Origin: Agapanthus africanus
Lineage: Eukaryota > Streptophyta > Magnoliopsida > Asparagales > Amaryllidaceae
Direction: 5' to 3'
DNA: 64,000 nucleotides
Assembly: GCA_030015575.1 (NCBI GenBank)
Contig: JASDDO010000014.1
Location: 162,783,911 to 162,847,910, forward strand
Shown here: piece after piece, positions 47,222-57,071 of the stretch
How positions within the stretch are numbered: the stretch's first letter is position 1
How the letters are laid out: every line of letters starts with the position of its first letter
Made by a program: the position numbers and the translations under genes
The notes under the pieces: generated by a model
The model's database searches: none
What the model was told of the DNA's origin: nothing
The model's input: the letters and a program-made list of their open reading frames with translations, nothing else

Positions 47222-48177
47222 TAGGATCCCGTGTCCAGCCGAGCATGCACTAAGCGGGTTTAGTGCAAGTGGCAGCGTGTGTGTGATTTTAAAATTGGTT
47301 TGTTTTGAAAAAAGTGGGAGTCTAGATAAATCACTCTAAAATGCACAAGCAACCCTAGAACTAAGGTCACCTAGGTCCAGTCTCTAGACCGCTCCTAGAC
47401 TTCCAAAGGATAAGCCGCATGATCAATCCTCTACCGTCTCTGTACTACCCTTGTAGCCAGGTAAGTGGGAAGGAACCACAGTAGTGGGCCTAATTAAAAA
47501 CCACTAGCCTTAGTCACACTTGCCTAGACACTACAAAAGTAATGCGGATAAGCGATAGATTACCCACGACCTTCCTCTGTCCTTATTGAGCGCGACAGTC
47601 CTTAGAGTCTGGTCTAGATATTTTTTAAATTAATGAAGGGTTGATCTAGATGCTCGGTTTGTGATTTGTGGGGCTTAGGAAGGGTGATGAAATCCCCACC
47701 TAATCTTGATTTGGTCTTTGCCCCTTAAAGTCCGTATTAAAATATGCAAAACACAACCAATCACAAAACTTTTTCAAAAAGAAATTTTTTTGAGCGGCGC
47801 TATTTTGCAAAGAATCCTGCAGAAAATATATTTTATTGGATTTTAGAGGAGAGAGGAAGAGTTGAGAATCTTACCAGAGAATTTTGTAACCCTAACTCCT
47901 TAGTTATGCCGCGTTTCCGTCGCCGAAGGGGCTTTCGTGCCGCGGTTCCGCCGCGAAGTGGAGGGATAAGGTAATGAAAATTTTTCTTTGGCCTCCTGTA
48001 CTCCTCTGGATCTCTAAGAATGTATCTGTCTCCTGTTTCCTCAATTTTGTGACTCCAGATCTCCTTGCAAAATTCATGCACAAATCGTTAAATATGCTAT
48101 TTGCAGTTTTGTGTTAATTATGATATGTATTAAATAAGAATTCAACACAAATAGTAAGACTAAAAAATTACGCACGT
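47222..48177 (-). other. G2 5' leader
   Basis: About 950 nt between primer site and gag. The GC-rich dyad cluster lies at 47907-47962, 216-271 nt from the primer site. The part at 47340-47720 aligns with the G1 leader (52550-52990), for example AAAGGGTGATGAAATCCCCACC-like wording near 47670 and 52915. Confidence 0.75.
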
Positions 48178-48196
48178 ATCCCCGGCAACAGTGCCA
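48178..48196 (-). other. G2 primer binding site
   Basis: Minus-strand TGGCACTGTTGCCGGGGAT, two bases after the LTR end; a two-base variant of the G1 tRNA-Asp-type site. Confidence 0.85.
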
Positions 48197-48198
48197 TT

Positions 48199-49657
48199 TG
48201 ATTCATACGAAAAAGTGTGTTTGTAGAATAACCGCAATCAATAACGGTGTCGCGTGTAGCTAGACCGAGATGAGTACGGGTCGTCCTCTAGGAAACGTGG
48301 AACATTTTATTCTTACTTTAGATGTATTGAAAGAGAGAGGAGGGATAAAGAATATTGAAGAATGGTTGTAGGATCTAGATCTACGTTAAACACTGATGGA
48401 AAATATAGATCTAGATTAACTACGGAGGTAAGTTTATATGAAAAGGGGGCTTGTAGGGTTCATTAGGATTTAGTAGTTATGGATGATTAATTAAAGATTA
48501 CTCTTTTTATCCTTTAATAGATTTAAAACTAGAACGACAGTGATGCATATAGATTAGGGATTCTGAAGGGAAAAGGAATCCTACTCTTAACCCCTATCTC
48601 GACACGGAACTCCGTTTATATCTAGCCTTTACCAAAACAATCATTAATCTAATCTCTACTCGCGGTCGAGACTAACAATGAATTGGTAGCGTGCCCGATT
48701 AGGATGTTAATGATTCTTTTGATAAAGTTTATAAACTTTATAGGACGTAAAAAGAGTTTAAGTATTTTCATCATCCATTAACCTACCCTAATCCTACGAA
48801 CCCTAACAAGCGGAGAATTACTCGCGCATGTTGGGAGAAAAAAGAGATGGAGAGAGAATGCATAATTAAACTACAAAGAAATAGAATAGGAAAAAGAGCT
48901 ACCTTTATTAATCAACAATATTCATTACACTTTAATTCCTTAGAAAATGATTACAAATAATAGTTTGCTTCTCGATCTCTTCTAAGGAGGTAGATGAACC
49001 GTTGATGATCAGCCTGGATGCGTGAGCCGTCTTGGACTTCGTAATCTCGTCGGCTTGATAATTTTTCCAAGAGGCTCTCGGTCCATATTTATAGTCCAAA
49101 GCCAGAACCCTTGCTTCCAAATATGGAAGTTAACAGTAGAGATTCTCGCCAAAAATTTGTAGTAATTAAATCTTCAAGATTGCCACGGATCCGTGGCCCA
49201 AGGGGGGTTATGGACGCGGATCCGCAGCCATTTAATCTCGGCCCTTGATTTTATTTCAGCAGCTTCTCTCTACTTGGCATGTGGACTTCTCTGGAATCTT
49301 TGGATCTTTGAAATCTTCTCGTAGTTGCTGCCAGACTTGATCTCCAAGTTTTGCTTTCTTAATTAGGCAAGTTTTCTTTAACAACTTGATTTCTTGGAAA
49401 AATTCTGCACAACAACTTGGAAAAATTCTGCACAACAACTTAACTGATCTTTAGCAGACTTTGTTTAGGATTTGGTCAATGATATTTTATTGCATACATT
49501 TTCCTACCAAATGCTAATTATAATATATCAGCACATGGAAAATATTATTTTTACAGTTAAACCCTCATATGTATGATATATTATAATAAAGACCTTTTTT
49601 AATATGGAAATAGTAGGAAAAATGTAATAAGAAATGTGCAGTTTTATCAACTGAACA
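48199..49657 (-). repeat. G2 5' LTR
   Basis: 1459 bp, nearly identical to 41411-42868. The GC palindromes have changed here: 49181-49198 reads CCACGGATCCGTGG in its centre, with both arms altered symmetrically, and 49210-49229 has lost symmetry. Confidence 0.95.
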
Positions 49658-49662
49658 ACGCA
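49658..49662. repeat. Right target-site duplication of G2
   Basis: ACGCA, matching 41406-41410. Confidence 0.92.
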
Positions 49663-50250
49663 GTAGTGGCGTCAAAACTGTTTTCATTAAATAGAAATCT
49701 TTCAAGCTCGCAGTCCTCCTGCGTAATTTCATGAATAGAGAAAACTTCTCGTGTACTAGTTTTAGGCACGGGGGGCAGACTTCCTAACTTGTAAATATTG
49801 AACTCACTAGACGTCTTCCCGAAAGATAGTCATGGAACCATTGCGACAATTTATTACGGCATTGGAAGTAGCCAAAAATGGTCGACCGAGGATCACCGGA
49901 ATTTGGTTCCGTGGGTTAACAACAGGTTGTGTGTCCATAACAATAAAATCAACGGGGAATATAAAATCCCCAACTTTGATCAACACATCCTCTAACTCAC
50001 CCCTAGGATGGGTGATTGATCGATAAGTCATTTAGAGAGTACAACGAATGGGTTTCAACTCTCCAACCCCTAATTGCTCGTACACGGAGTAAGGAAGCAG
50101 GTTAACACTAGACCCAAGATCTAAAAGTGCTCGATTGATTTTCTTATCCCCAATTGTTATTGAAATCGTAGGACAGCCGGGGTCCTTTCGTTTTTGGGGT
50201 AAAGGTTGAGGTTGGTTAATAGCATTCCTCACTGCACTAGTCACTAGCAC
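49663..50250 (-). pseudogene. G1 aspartic protease
   Basis: Active site DLG at 50113-50121 in ALLDLGSSVNLLPYSVYEQL. An in-frame TAA (50030-50032) replaces the Gln of the G2 wording CTLQMADRS. HPRGELEDVLIKVGDFIFPV and NQIPVILGRPFLATSNA follow. A one-base loss near 49833 shifts the last part. The reading then meets the G2 insertion at the ACGCA site and resumes at 41410. Close in sequence to the G2 protease, hence the same lineage. Confidence 0.88.
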
Positions 50251-52333
50251 TTTCTTGGGTATTTGAGACTTTCTCTTCGAGGAGCATAAGCCCTTTAAGA
50301 TTTTCGCGTATGAAGGGACTTGTTGGATTGCATCCAAGAGAGGTATATTTATGCTAACATGTTTAAATAATTCCACAATCTTCTCTATTTGTGGAGTTGG
50401 TTTATTGGGACTCAACCTATTTGGAAATGGAGCATTTTGAAAATCTGTTGAGTCCAATGTCTGTGGAGTAGAATGTGGAGTTGGAACGGATCCTAGTGTG
50501 GATGTGTTCATGAAGTGAGAAGTGGGTCCGTTCGGATTAGAAGAAGAAGAGCCTTTTGAAGAATGGAGAATAGGCTCTAACGAAGAAGATGAAGATGAAG
50601 AAGAAGAGGATAGAGAAGAAGAAGAAGAAGAAGAAGGAGAAGAACCACCGGCGGGGGTGTCATCACTAATACCCACATTATTTTGCAACACTTTTCCAGA
50701 TCTCAACGTGGTCACCGCATTTACATTATGATTTTGATATTCATATGCGACATGTGCGTTGTGTGTGTGACCGGGATTTTGCAATGATTGAGATGGAAGC
50801 TTTCCCTTTTTCTCTCTCGCTCAACGCGGCAGTTAGTTGTGCAATTTATGCCTCAATAGATTTGATGCTTTGATCATATGAAGCATTGTTGTGCACTAAA
50901 GACTGGATGGAATTTTCCAACCTTACTGCGGATTCTGTAGATTGTTTGAGAAACGTATCTAGACTTTTTTCTAGCGAGATAACCTTATCATCATTTGGTT
51001 GAACATAATTGTTCGTTTGATTTGGATAAGGTTGTGGTTGGAAAGGTTGCTGGTATTGAGTTTGTTGGGGTGCTTGTTGTTGTGGAGGAGGAGGCCTTTG
51101 AAAGTTGTTGTTTCCTTAGAGTTGTTGATTTTGATTCCAAGCAAAATTTGGGTGACTCCTCCCACCCGGATTGTAAGTCGAAGAGTAAGGATCATTTCTT
51201 TGTCGTTGCTAAAAGGCAGCATTGACTTGATCTTGTCCTTGAACAGGTGGATTGTAAGGACACTCTTCGGTAAGGTGTGATGGATCCGAACAACAAGCAC
51301 AAACAGTTCGTGGGGGTAAAGCAGGGGCAGGAGAAGACGATGAGATTTTGGTCTCAATGGCTTCTAGCTTTTTCGTAAGTGCGGCCATCTCGGCCTTCAT
51401 AGCAATCGACATATCTAATTGATGTATGCCTGCCCTAGATTGACCAATGGAAGAAGATGAGGTGGTCTTTGTGCTCTCCCACTAAATTGTTTGTTCACTA
51501 AGATCCTCGAGAAACTGCTATGCTTCCTCACTAGATTTGGTTAGAAAGTGACCTTGACAAATGGTTTCTAGCAACTGCTTCATTGCCGGGTTCAATCCTT
51601 CGTATAATGTTTGGCAAAGTTGCCAATTTTTGATCCCATGGTGAGGGCATTGAACAAGTAGGTTCTTGAATCTTTCAAAACACTTCCAAAATGGTTCGGA
51701 AGGAAGCTAGGAAAATTGTATAATCTCATTGCGAATTCTCGCGGTCTTGTGATGAGGATAAAACTTTTTAAGAAAAGTTTTAACAAACTCATCCCAATTT
51801 CTAATTGAATATGATGCTGTGCTGTATAGCCACTTCTCGGCTAAGTCACATAAGGTGAAAGGAATGACCCTTAGCCTTATAGCATCATCTGATAATTGGG
51901 TTGTTTTCATCATGGCGTAAACGTTTTGGAATTTATTGATAAAGATATAGGCATCTTCGGATTCCAATCCGTGAAATTTTGGCAGCATATTGATGAAGTG
52001 GGGTTTTATCTCAAAATTGTCCCCATTTGTCGGTAGGGGTGAAAGACAGGTAGGTAAGGAGGTGCGGACAGGGTAGAAGAGATCCTGGAGCGCGATTCGT
52101 TGGGGCGCTACAACAGGCGGGTGATTCGGGTTATTCGCACCTAACGGAGGTGGAATCAGTCCCGTGGGTAAGGTGTTGTTGGGATTATATCCCGACATAC
52201 CTTCGGAAGAAAAATTTGAAGGTGGAGGTAAGGAAGTGGAAGGAATTTCGACTTCGGAGTCGAAAGCTTCGTCGGTCGGTACAAATGAAACACGGACTAA
52301 TCGGGCGCTAGTGTCCCTAGTCCAAACGGACAT
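50251..52333 (-). pseudogene. G1 gag
   Basis: Starts at ATG 52333 (MSVWTRDTSARLV). The Gag domain reads NGDNFEIKPHFINMLPKFHG, EKWLYSTASYSIRNWDEFV, FLKKFYPHHKTA. A TAG at about 51707 replaces the Gln of QLPNEPFW in G2; more stops follow near 51485, 51210 and 51116. The zinc knuckle CACCSDPSHLTEEC (51260-51301) is intact. A one-base gain in the A/G run near 50800 shifts the frame before the linker, which here holds a polyserine run encoded by GAA-type repeats on the plus strand (50584-50640). More lesions than G2, in keeping with greater age. Confidence 0.88.
50584..50640. repeat. GAA/GAAGAT-rich low-complexity tract
   Basis: Encodes the serine run of the G1 Gag-protease linker on the minus strand; absent at this length from G2, so it has expanded in G1. 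Confidence 0.85.
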
Positions 52334-53585
52334 ACACTAAGGAGGTAATGTGGTCAAAAAGAAGTGAAAAACAGAATGTGGGGTTAAGAAAATGTCAACG
52401 AGAAGAAAGTGGGTGGTGGTGGGATGCACGGATTTTAAGCGACAAGTTGCAAGTTTTTATAAAAAAAAATTTCCTCTTTTTTTTTTCCCTTTTTCTCTTT
52501 ATTTGGAAATTTTTGCAAAAAAAAAATTTTTCGATAAAGGGCTAAGACACACTTTCGATCAACCAAAAATGCACAATCAGGCCTAGATCTAAGGTCACCT
52601 AGGTCAGCTAGACAGCTCCTAACTGTTCCAAAGGGCTAGAAATAGGACCTCAAACCGCCTCTTCACCGCCAATTGCGGCCAGGTGAGTGGGAGGTGAGTG
52701 GGAGGCTCTCCACTACAAGTAGTGGCCCTAATTAAGTAACCACTCGCCTTAGACACACTTGCATAGACACCGCAAAGTCAGGTTAGAATCAACGGCCGAT
52801 ACCTACAACTAGTCCTCTGTCCTATTGAGCGCGACGTCCTTAGGGCTGAGTCTAGTATTTTTTTAATTAAATATGGTCAATGCAAATGCCTTATGTGATT
52901 TCTGGGGTCCTTGGAAGGGTGATGAAATCCCCACCCAATCTGAATTGGTCTCAAGCCCCTTAAAGTCCAATTAAAGATATGCAAAACAGAAAAATCACTT
53001 GCAATCAATTTTTTATTTTAAGCACGGCGCAAAGAATCCTGCACAAGATTTGTTATTGGAAGGGGGGAGATTTTTTTAAGCGCAAAGAATCCTGCAGGAA
53101 AATCTACAGAGGAGATATTTGAGGTTGCAAAGGAGAGAGAAAGAAAACAAACCTAGGGATTTTTGTCAAATGGTGACGTCAGATGACCGCGTTTCCAAGG
53201 CGGGAAGTGGGATATCGCCGCGTTTCCGCGGTTGGAATGTAGGTTCGCTTCCCGAAAAGAAATTTTACGTGCTGAGTCAACAAAGCCGCGGCGGTTCCGC
53301 CGCCAGATGCCCTTTCCGACCGCGGTTCCGCGGTTCCGCGGTCTGTTGTGAGGATCGGTTCCCAAAAATTTCTGCGCCCCTCTGGATTGACGTTCCTCTG
53401 TTGTTCGGATCTTTATTTTTCTGTTTCACTCTCTGGATTTTTCCAGATCCGTCAATCCTGCAAAGATTCACAAAAAATACCCTTCAAACAATAAATGATA
53501 AAAAAATTTATAATTTTTTTCTTTTCTGTTTTTATGATTTTTTAATTTAGATTAACCCGAAATTGCAAAAAGAAAATTTTACGCC
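52334..53585 (-). other. G1 5' leader
   Basis: About 1.25 kb from primer site to gag. The GC-rich dyad cluster is at 53281-53345, 241-305 nt from the primer site, with weaker ones at 53185-53232. A/T-rich homopolymer runs occur at 52461-52530. The outer 300 bp are repeated at 37517-37804. Confidence 0.75.
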
Positions 53586-53604
53586 ATCCCCGGCAACGGC
53601 GCCA
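53586..53604 (-). other. G1 primer binding site
   Basis: Minus-strand TGGCGCCGTTGCCGGGGAT, complementary to the 3' end of plant tRNA-Asp as known for many plant gypsy elements; two bases from the LTR end. Confidence 0.9.
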
Positions 53605-53606
53605 TT

Positions 53607-54904
53607 TAATTTGTATGTCAAAAATATTTCTAAACCGCAATCAAAAATGGCGTCGCTTGGTAGCTAGCCGGTGAGTACGGGTCGGTCCACAGGGATTTTG
53701 TGAATTTCCTAGTCGCTATAACGAGTTAATTCCGATAGGTGTCGGATTGTTTTAATCTAAAAAACTAAATTGATTTATACTAAGATTATCTAGATCTAAG
53801 TCTTGCTAGGGTTAGGTCTAGGGTAAGTTGGGAGATTGAAGGTTTCCTCACCGCTTTCAATGCCCTATTTTAGATCTATTAGGTGTTATGGTAATTATCA
53901 ATAAAGGGGATTAGAACCATCGGAAAGAAACGGTGTTTCTTCCTCTAGGTTCTTGTCCTTCCTTTATCGATCCTTACCCTAACCTCCATGGAAAACATAC
54001 ACAACCGGTCCTTTATACTACGGTATCACCGTTACCTCGAGGGGTAAGGTGCCGCAGGGAGCGGTGTGTGCGTGTATGCATGGAGTTCTAATTATTATGT
54101 GTGATGGGGTAAGAAAGGGGTGAGAGATTTCATCTCTCAAACTTTTCCCTAAAGCTAACTCTAACAAGCGAGGAGACTACTCGCTCATTAGGGAATTTAA
54201 TGACATTCTAAATTAAAAGTGAACTAAGGCAATGAAAATAAAGAAACTTACTAATTTTTATTGATGGCTCTCTCCAAACATCAACACAGTACAGATCTGA
54301 ATTTATGAAATGAAAAGAGGTATTAGGGTCTCTATTTATAAATTCATAGAAAACGCTAGGGTTACAATCGACGCACATCTGCTATTACAAAAATACCCCT
54401 AGATAAGACCAGTCAACGCACCGTCGCACCGCCATAGAAAAAATCCATCGACACAGGCTCTTAATGGCCGTGGATCCGCGGCCAAAAGCATGCTTTGGCT
54501 GCGGTTCCGCGGCCAAAGTAGGAGCTTGAGGCTTCATTTTTCTGGGGGTTTCTTCTGCTGTATTTTGGTACTTGTTTCTGTAGGTTTTTCTTCAGAATAT
54601 CTTTTTGTTCTCTTCCAGATCTTCACAGTGAGTAATTGTAGTGAACTTTTACCGTTGCTTCGTGACGAAGTCTTGAATCTTGTGCTGCCTTCTACTTTGT
54701 GAACTGTTCTTCGTGTAGGCTTTATCAAGATTCTCTGTTTGTTGGTCGAAGTCTCACTTTTGCATCGTCTTTTGTCTTTTTCACTGTTTTTGTCCCGAGA
54801 ATCTGTAACCTGCAACTAAGTAGCAGACATGGGTCAAAAGCACCTGTTTATTTGTAAAATGACTAGGAATGGGGAATATAATAATGCAATATTATGATAT
54901 GAAA
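53607..54904 (-). repeat. G1 5' LTR
   Basis: About 1.3 kb, a close match to 37826-39140 with a 15-bp loss near 54327. The terminal TG on the plus side has become TA (53607), and the other end reads GATATGAA then enters C3 RNase H, so the last two bases are lost or mutated. The palindromic pair is at 54465-54484 and 54497-54514. Confidence 0.88.
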
Positions 54905-54968
54905 AGGCGGTGAGTTGGAAGAGTTCCAAACAAGATACCGCTGTAGACTCCACGATGGAAGCTGAGTA
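54905..54968 (+). pseudogene. C3 RNase H fragment
   Basis: 64 bases reading AVSWKSSKQDTAVDSTMEAEY, the conserved end of copia RNase H without any lesion. It fits C3 (not C4) by position, strand and state of preservation. It is bounded by the G1 LTR on the left and the C4 LTR on the right. The last five bases, GAGTA, are the candidate target duplication of C4. Confidence 0.85.
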
Positions 54969-57057
54969 TGTTGGAGATAGTGCTCTCAAAGTCAATTATT
55001 GGATCGCAGGTACGTGATTGCAATGATTGAGGCAGGACCTATACCGATATGACAGTCTTGCTCGAGATGTTAGTATGCTATCTGGTTTGTCTTTATCATC
55101 GTATACATGCTTTAGTTCACTATTGCATGATGATAGAGCCCATAGGATTCTTGCTTGACTACCAGCAGTATGATGGCGATCATATACGTGGGAGCTGGGG
55201 TCTGTAAGCACATCCTTAAAGTGTCCCTAGTCATGGGAGTTTCGAGACAGGGCATCGATACTCCAGAGTAGACTAGTGTATACAGTCGAGACCCCGACGA
55301 GGGGCGATGGCCGGTCTCGCAAGCCATTGATGTTAGTTGGTTCACCTAAGATATATACAGGTGCTCATTAGGTTATGAGTACACCGGACAGGACTCGCCG
55401 GGAATCTGCTAGTTGGTATTATACATATCATCAGATAGCAATTCCCTGGTGACATGTGTAGAGGTTAGTTTATCGACCTGAGATCGTCATATTTCTCGTG
55501 TGAGTTCCCACTGTGCTTAGATTACTGCCCTACCATGCTCAAAGGAGTTGTGCAAACAGGTTTTAGTTGGGTACAGTCCCGAGCCACATTGGAGGCAAGT
55601 GAGCGGATCGTCGGGGATTCGTCTCTCCCGGAATTGGGGGTTGATGTCGCGCAGTGCACGGGTGGCCATCACTAGGAATCCTCGGTCGAGGTAGTAGAGA
55701 ATTACTGATTTGGATCAGTAGTTTCTCAGGTGGTGATGGGCTTCATACCGACACGATTTATCGCGTTATTAGGGGTCTGACTTTATCCACCCCCCTAGAC
55801 TCGATATGCGATACTCTTTAGACGACTGGACCGAACTGTATATACATTGTCACTGTCAGGCTCAGTAGGGTTTATAGATGAGTTCGCTCGTCAGCTTCCC
55901 TTCCAATCAATACATAGACAAAACATTACGTGCAGCTTGTACCTCTGACGTGCTAGTGGTTATACCCAGTGCCGATGTGTTGATGAGTCATTAGAGTCTC
56001 CCACAGACACTTTCCCAAGTTCGGGCGAAACGTTGTAGAGGCCGTATGGTGATATGGCAAGGTTCGGAAAAAGCACGTGCGTTTTCGTACGTGTCGTTTT
56101 TCGGACAGATAATGCTGGTAGGCTTTGGTTTAAGCCGGAACCCAGTATTATACTGTGTAGATATAATATCTTTGTCTCAGTTGCATTTGTATTCGGTCGT
56201 AATAAAAATGCGGGTATGTTTATACTGATACGGGGTTATCCTGAAATTCGTTTCAGGATCACTTTTGGAAGTTGCCAGTTTCCAGTTTTCTATCAGCCGT
56301 ATTTAACAGTCGGTTAAATACGAATTTATCTTTTCTTCTTGAGGGTGAGTCATGAGGTGAGTCATGAGTGTGGAAGCTTCTTGGATGATGACTAGGTTAG
56401 TGAATCATTCATTTGCTTTAATGTTATGATGAGGTGTTTTTGTGAGTCACCTTTTGCATTAAACTTTCTTGTAATGCTTAAGGATATTTTGTGTTGATCT
56501 TTTCCTTTAAGGTTACCACCTTGCTCCTACACTCATCCCTACCTCCATATAATTGGTCGGCCCCCCTTGCTTGAAATGGTTGTTCATTTGAGAAAAGATT
56601 AAGGTTTATGGTTCATGGAAATTGATATATTTTCATAGCTCAATTTCATTCGATCCAAAAGGAAACTTCATTAACCGTTCGTCCATAGCCTTGGACGTAA
56701 CGAGACAAAGTATTCTACTCATTCTCTACTTCATCTTGGTCGTCTCTTTTAGCAAACTTGACGATCGAGTTGCCTCGGTTCAGAGGCAGGAGCCCGTTTA
56801 AAGATCCGTCGACGTGGTGCCACTCGGACGACAAGACTGGAGTTCAAGGAGATCGGAGCAGCCGCAACAAGCGTGGGATGATGGTTAAAGACCGAAGGAC
56901 TCGGATCATTCGGTATAACGTTTCTACCCCTTTCTAATTTGTTAGTTTAGCTTTAATGGCAGATCCGGGTTACGGTACACGATAGCGCCAGTTGTAAAAA
57001 GTTTTTGTTCCGTATTTGGCGTCTGTTAGACGGCCGGGGCGCTACCGTGGACTTACA
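54969..57057 (+). repeat. C4 5' LTR
   Basis: 2089 bp from TGTTGGAGATAGTGCTCTC to GTGGACTTACA. The core (55050-56030) is shared with all copia LTRs here. The end TTACA does not mirror the TGTTGG start, so the 3' end has mutated or is naturally unlike. Confidence 0.9.
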
Positions 57058-57058
57058 G

Positions 57059-57071
57059 TGGTATCAGAGCC
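57059..57071 (+). other. C4 primer binding site
   Basis: TGGTATCAGAGCC one base after the LTR, identical to C3. Confidence 0.95.

Larger units (their letters stand above)
41411..49657 (-). mobile_element. G2, complete gypsy element encoding Gag-protease only
   Basis: 8247-bp minus-strand element with near-identical LTRs (41411-42868 and 48199-49657), ACGCA duplication on both sides, primer site, leader, one gag-protease gene, conserved 3' noncoding region and polypurine tract. No RT, RNase H or integrase sequence is present. It sits inside the G1 gene after the protease. The near identity of its LTRs and only two lesions in the gene make it the youngest insertion seen in full. Confidence 0.95.
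37826..54904 (-). mobile_element. G1, gypsy element encoding Gag-protease only, split by G2
   Basis: Minus-strand Ty3/gypsy element with LTRs 37826-39140 (3') and 53607-54904 (5'), primer site 53586-53604 and polypurine tract 39144-39156. Without G2 its length is about 8.8 kb. It encodes Gag, a DLG protease and the stretch leading to RT, but RT, RNase H and integrase are absent. Right flank is C3 RNase H; the left flank is a fragment of a tandem partner, so a target duplication cannot be tested. The lineage looks Tat/Athila-like by protease type and tRNA-Asp primer site. Confidence 0.88.

Noticed and set aside
50522-50731. Glutamate-rich plus-strand frame
   Set aside because: Antisense of the polyserine linker in G1 Gag, caused by the GAA repeat.
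53119-53550. 143-codon plus-strand frame in the G1 leader
   Set aside because: Lies antisense in the leader across the GC dyads, and the partial second copy at 37517 does not keep it open.
53586-53604. tRNA-like sequence TGGCGCCGTTGCCGGGGAT
   Set aside because: It is the primer binding site next to an LTR; no cloverleaf can be built from the surroundings.
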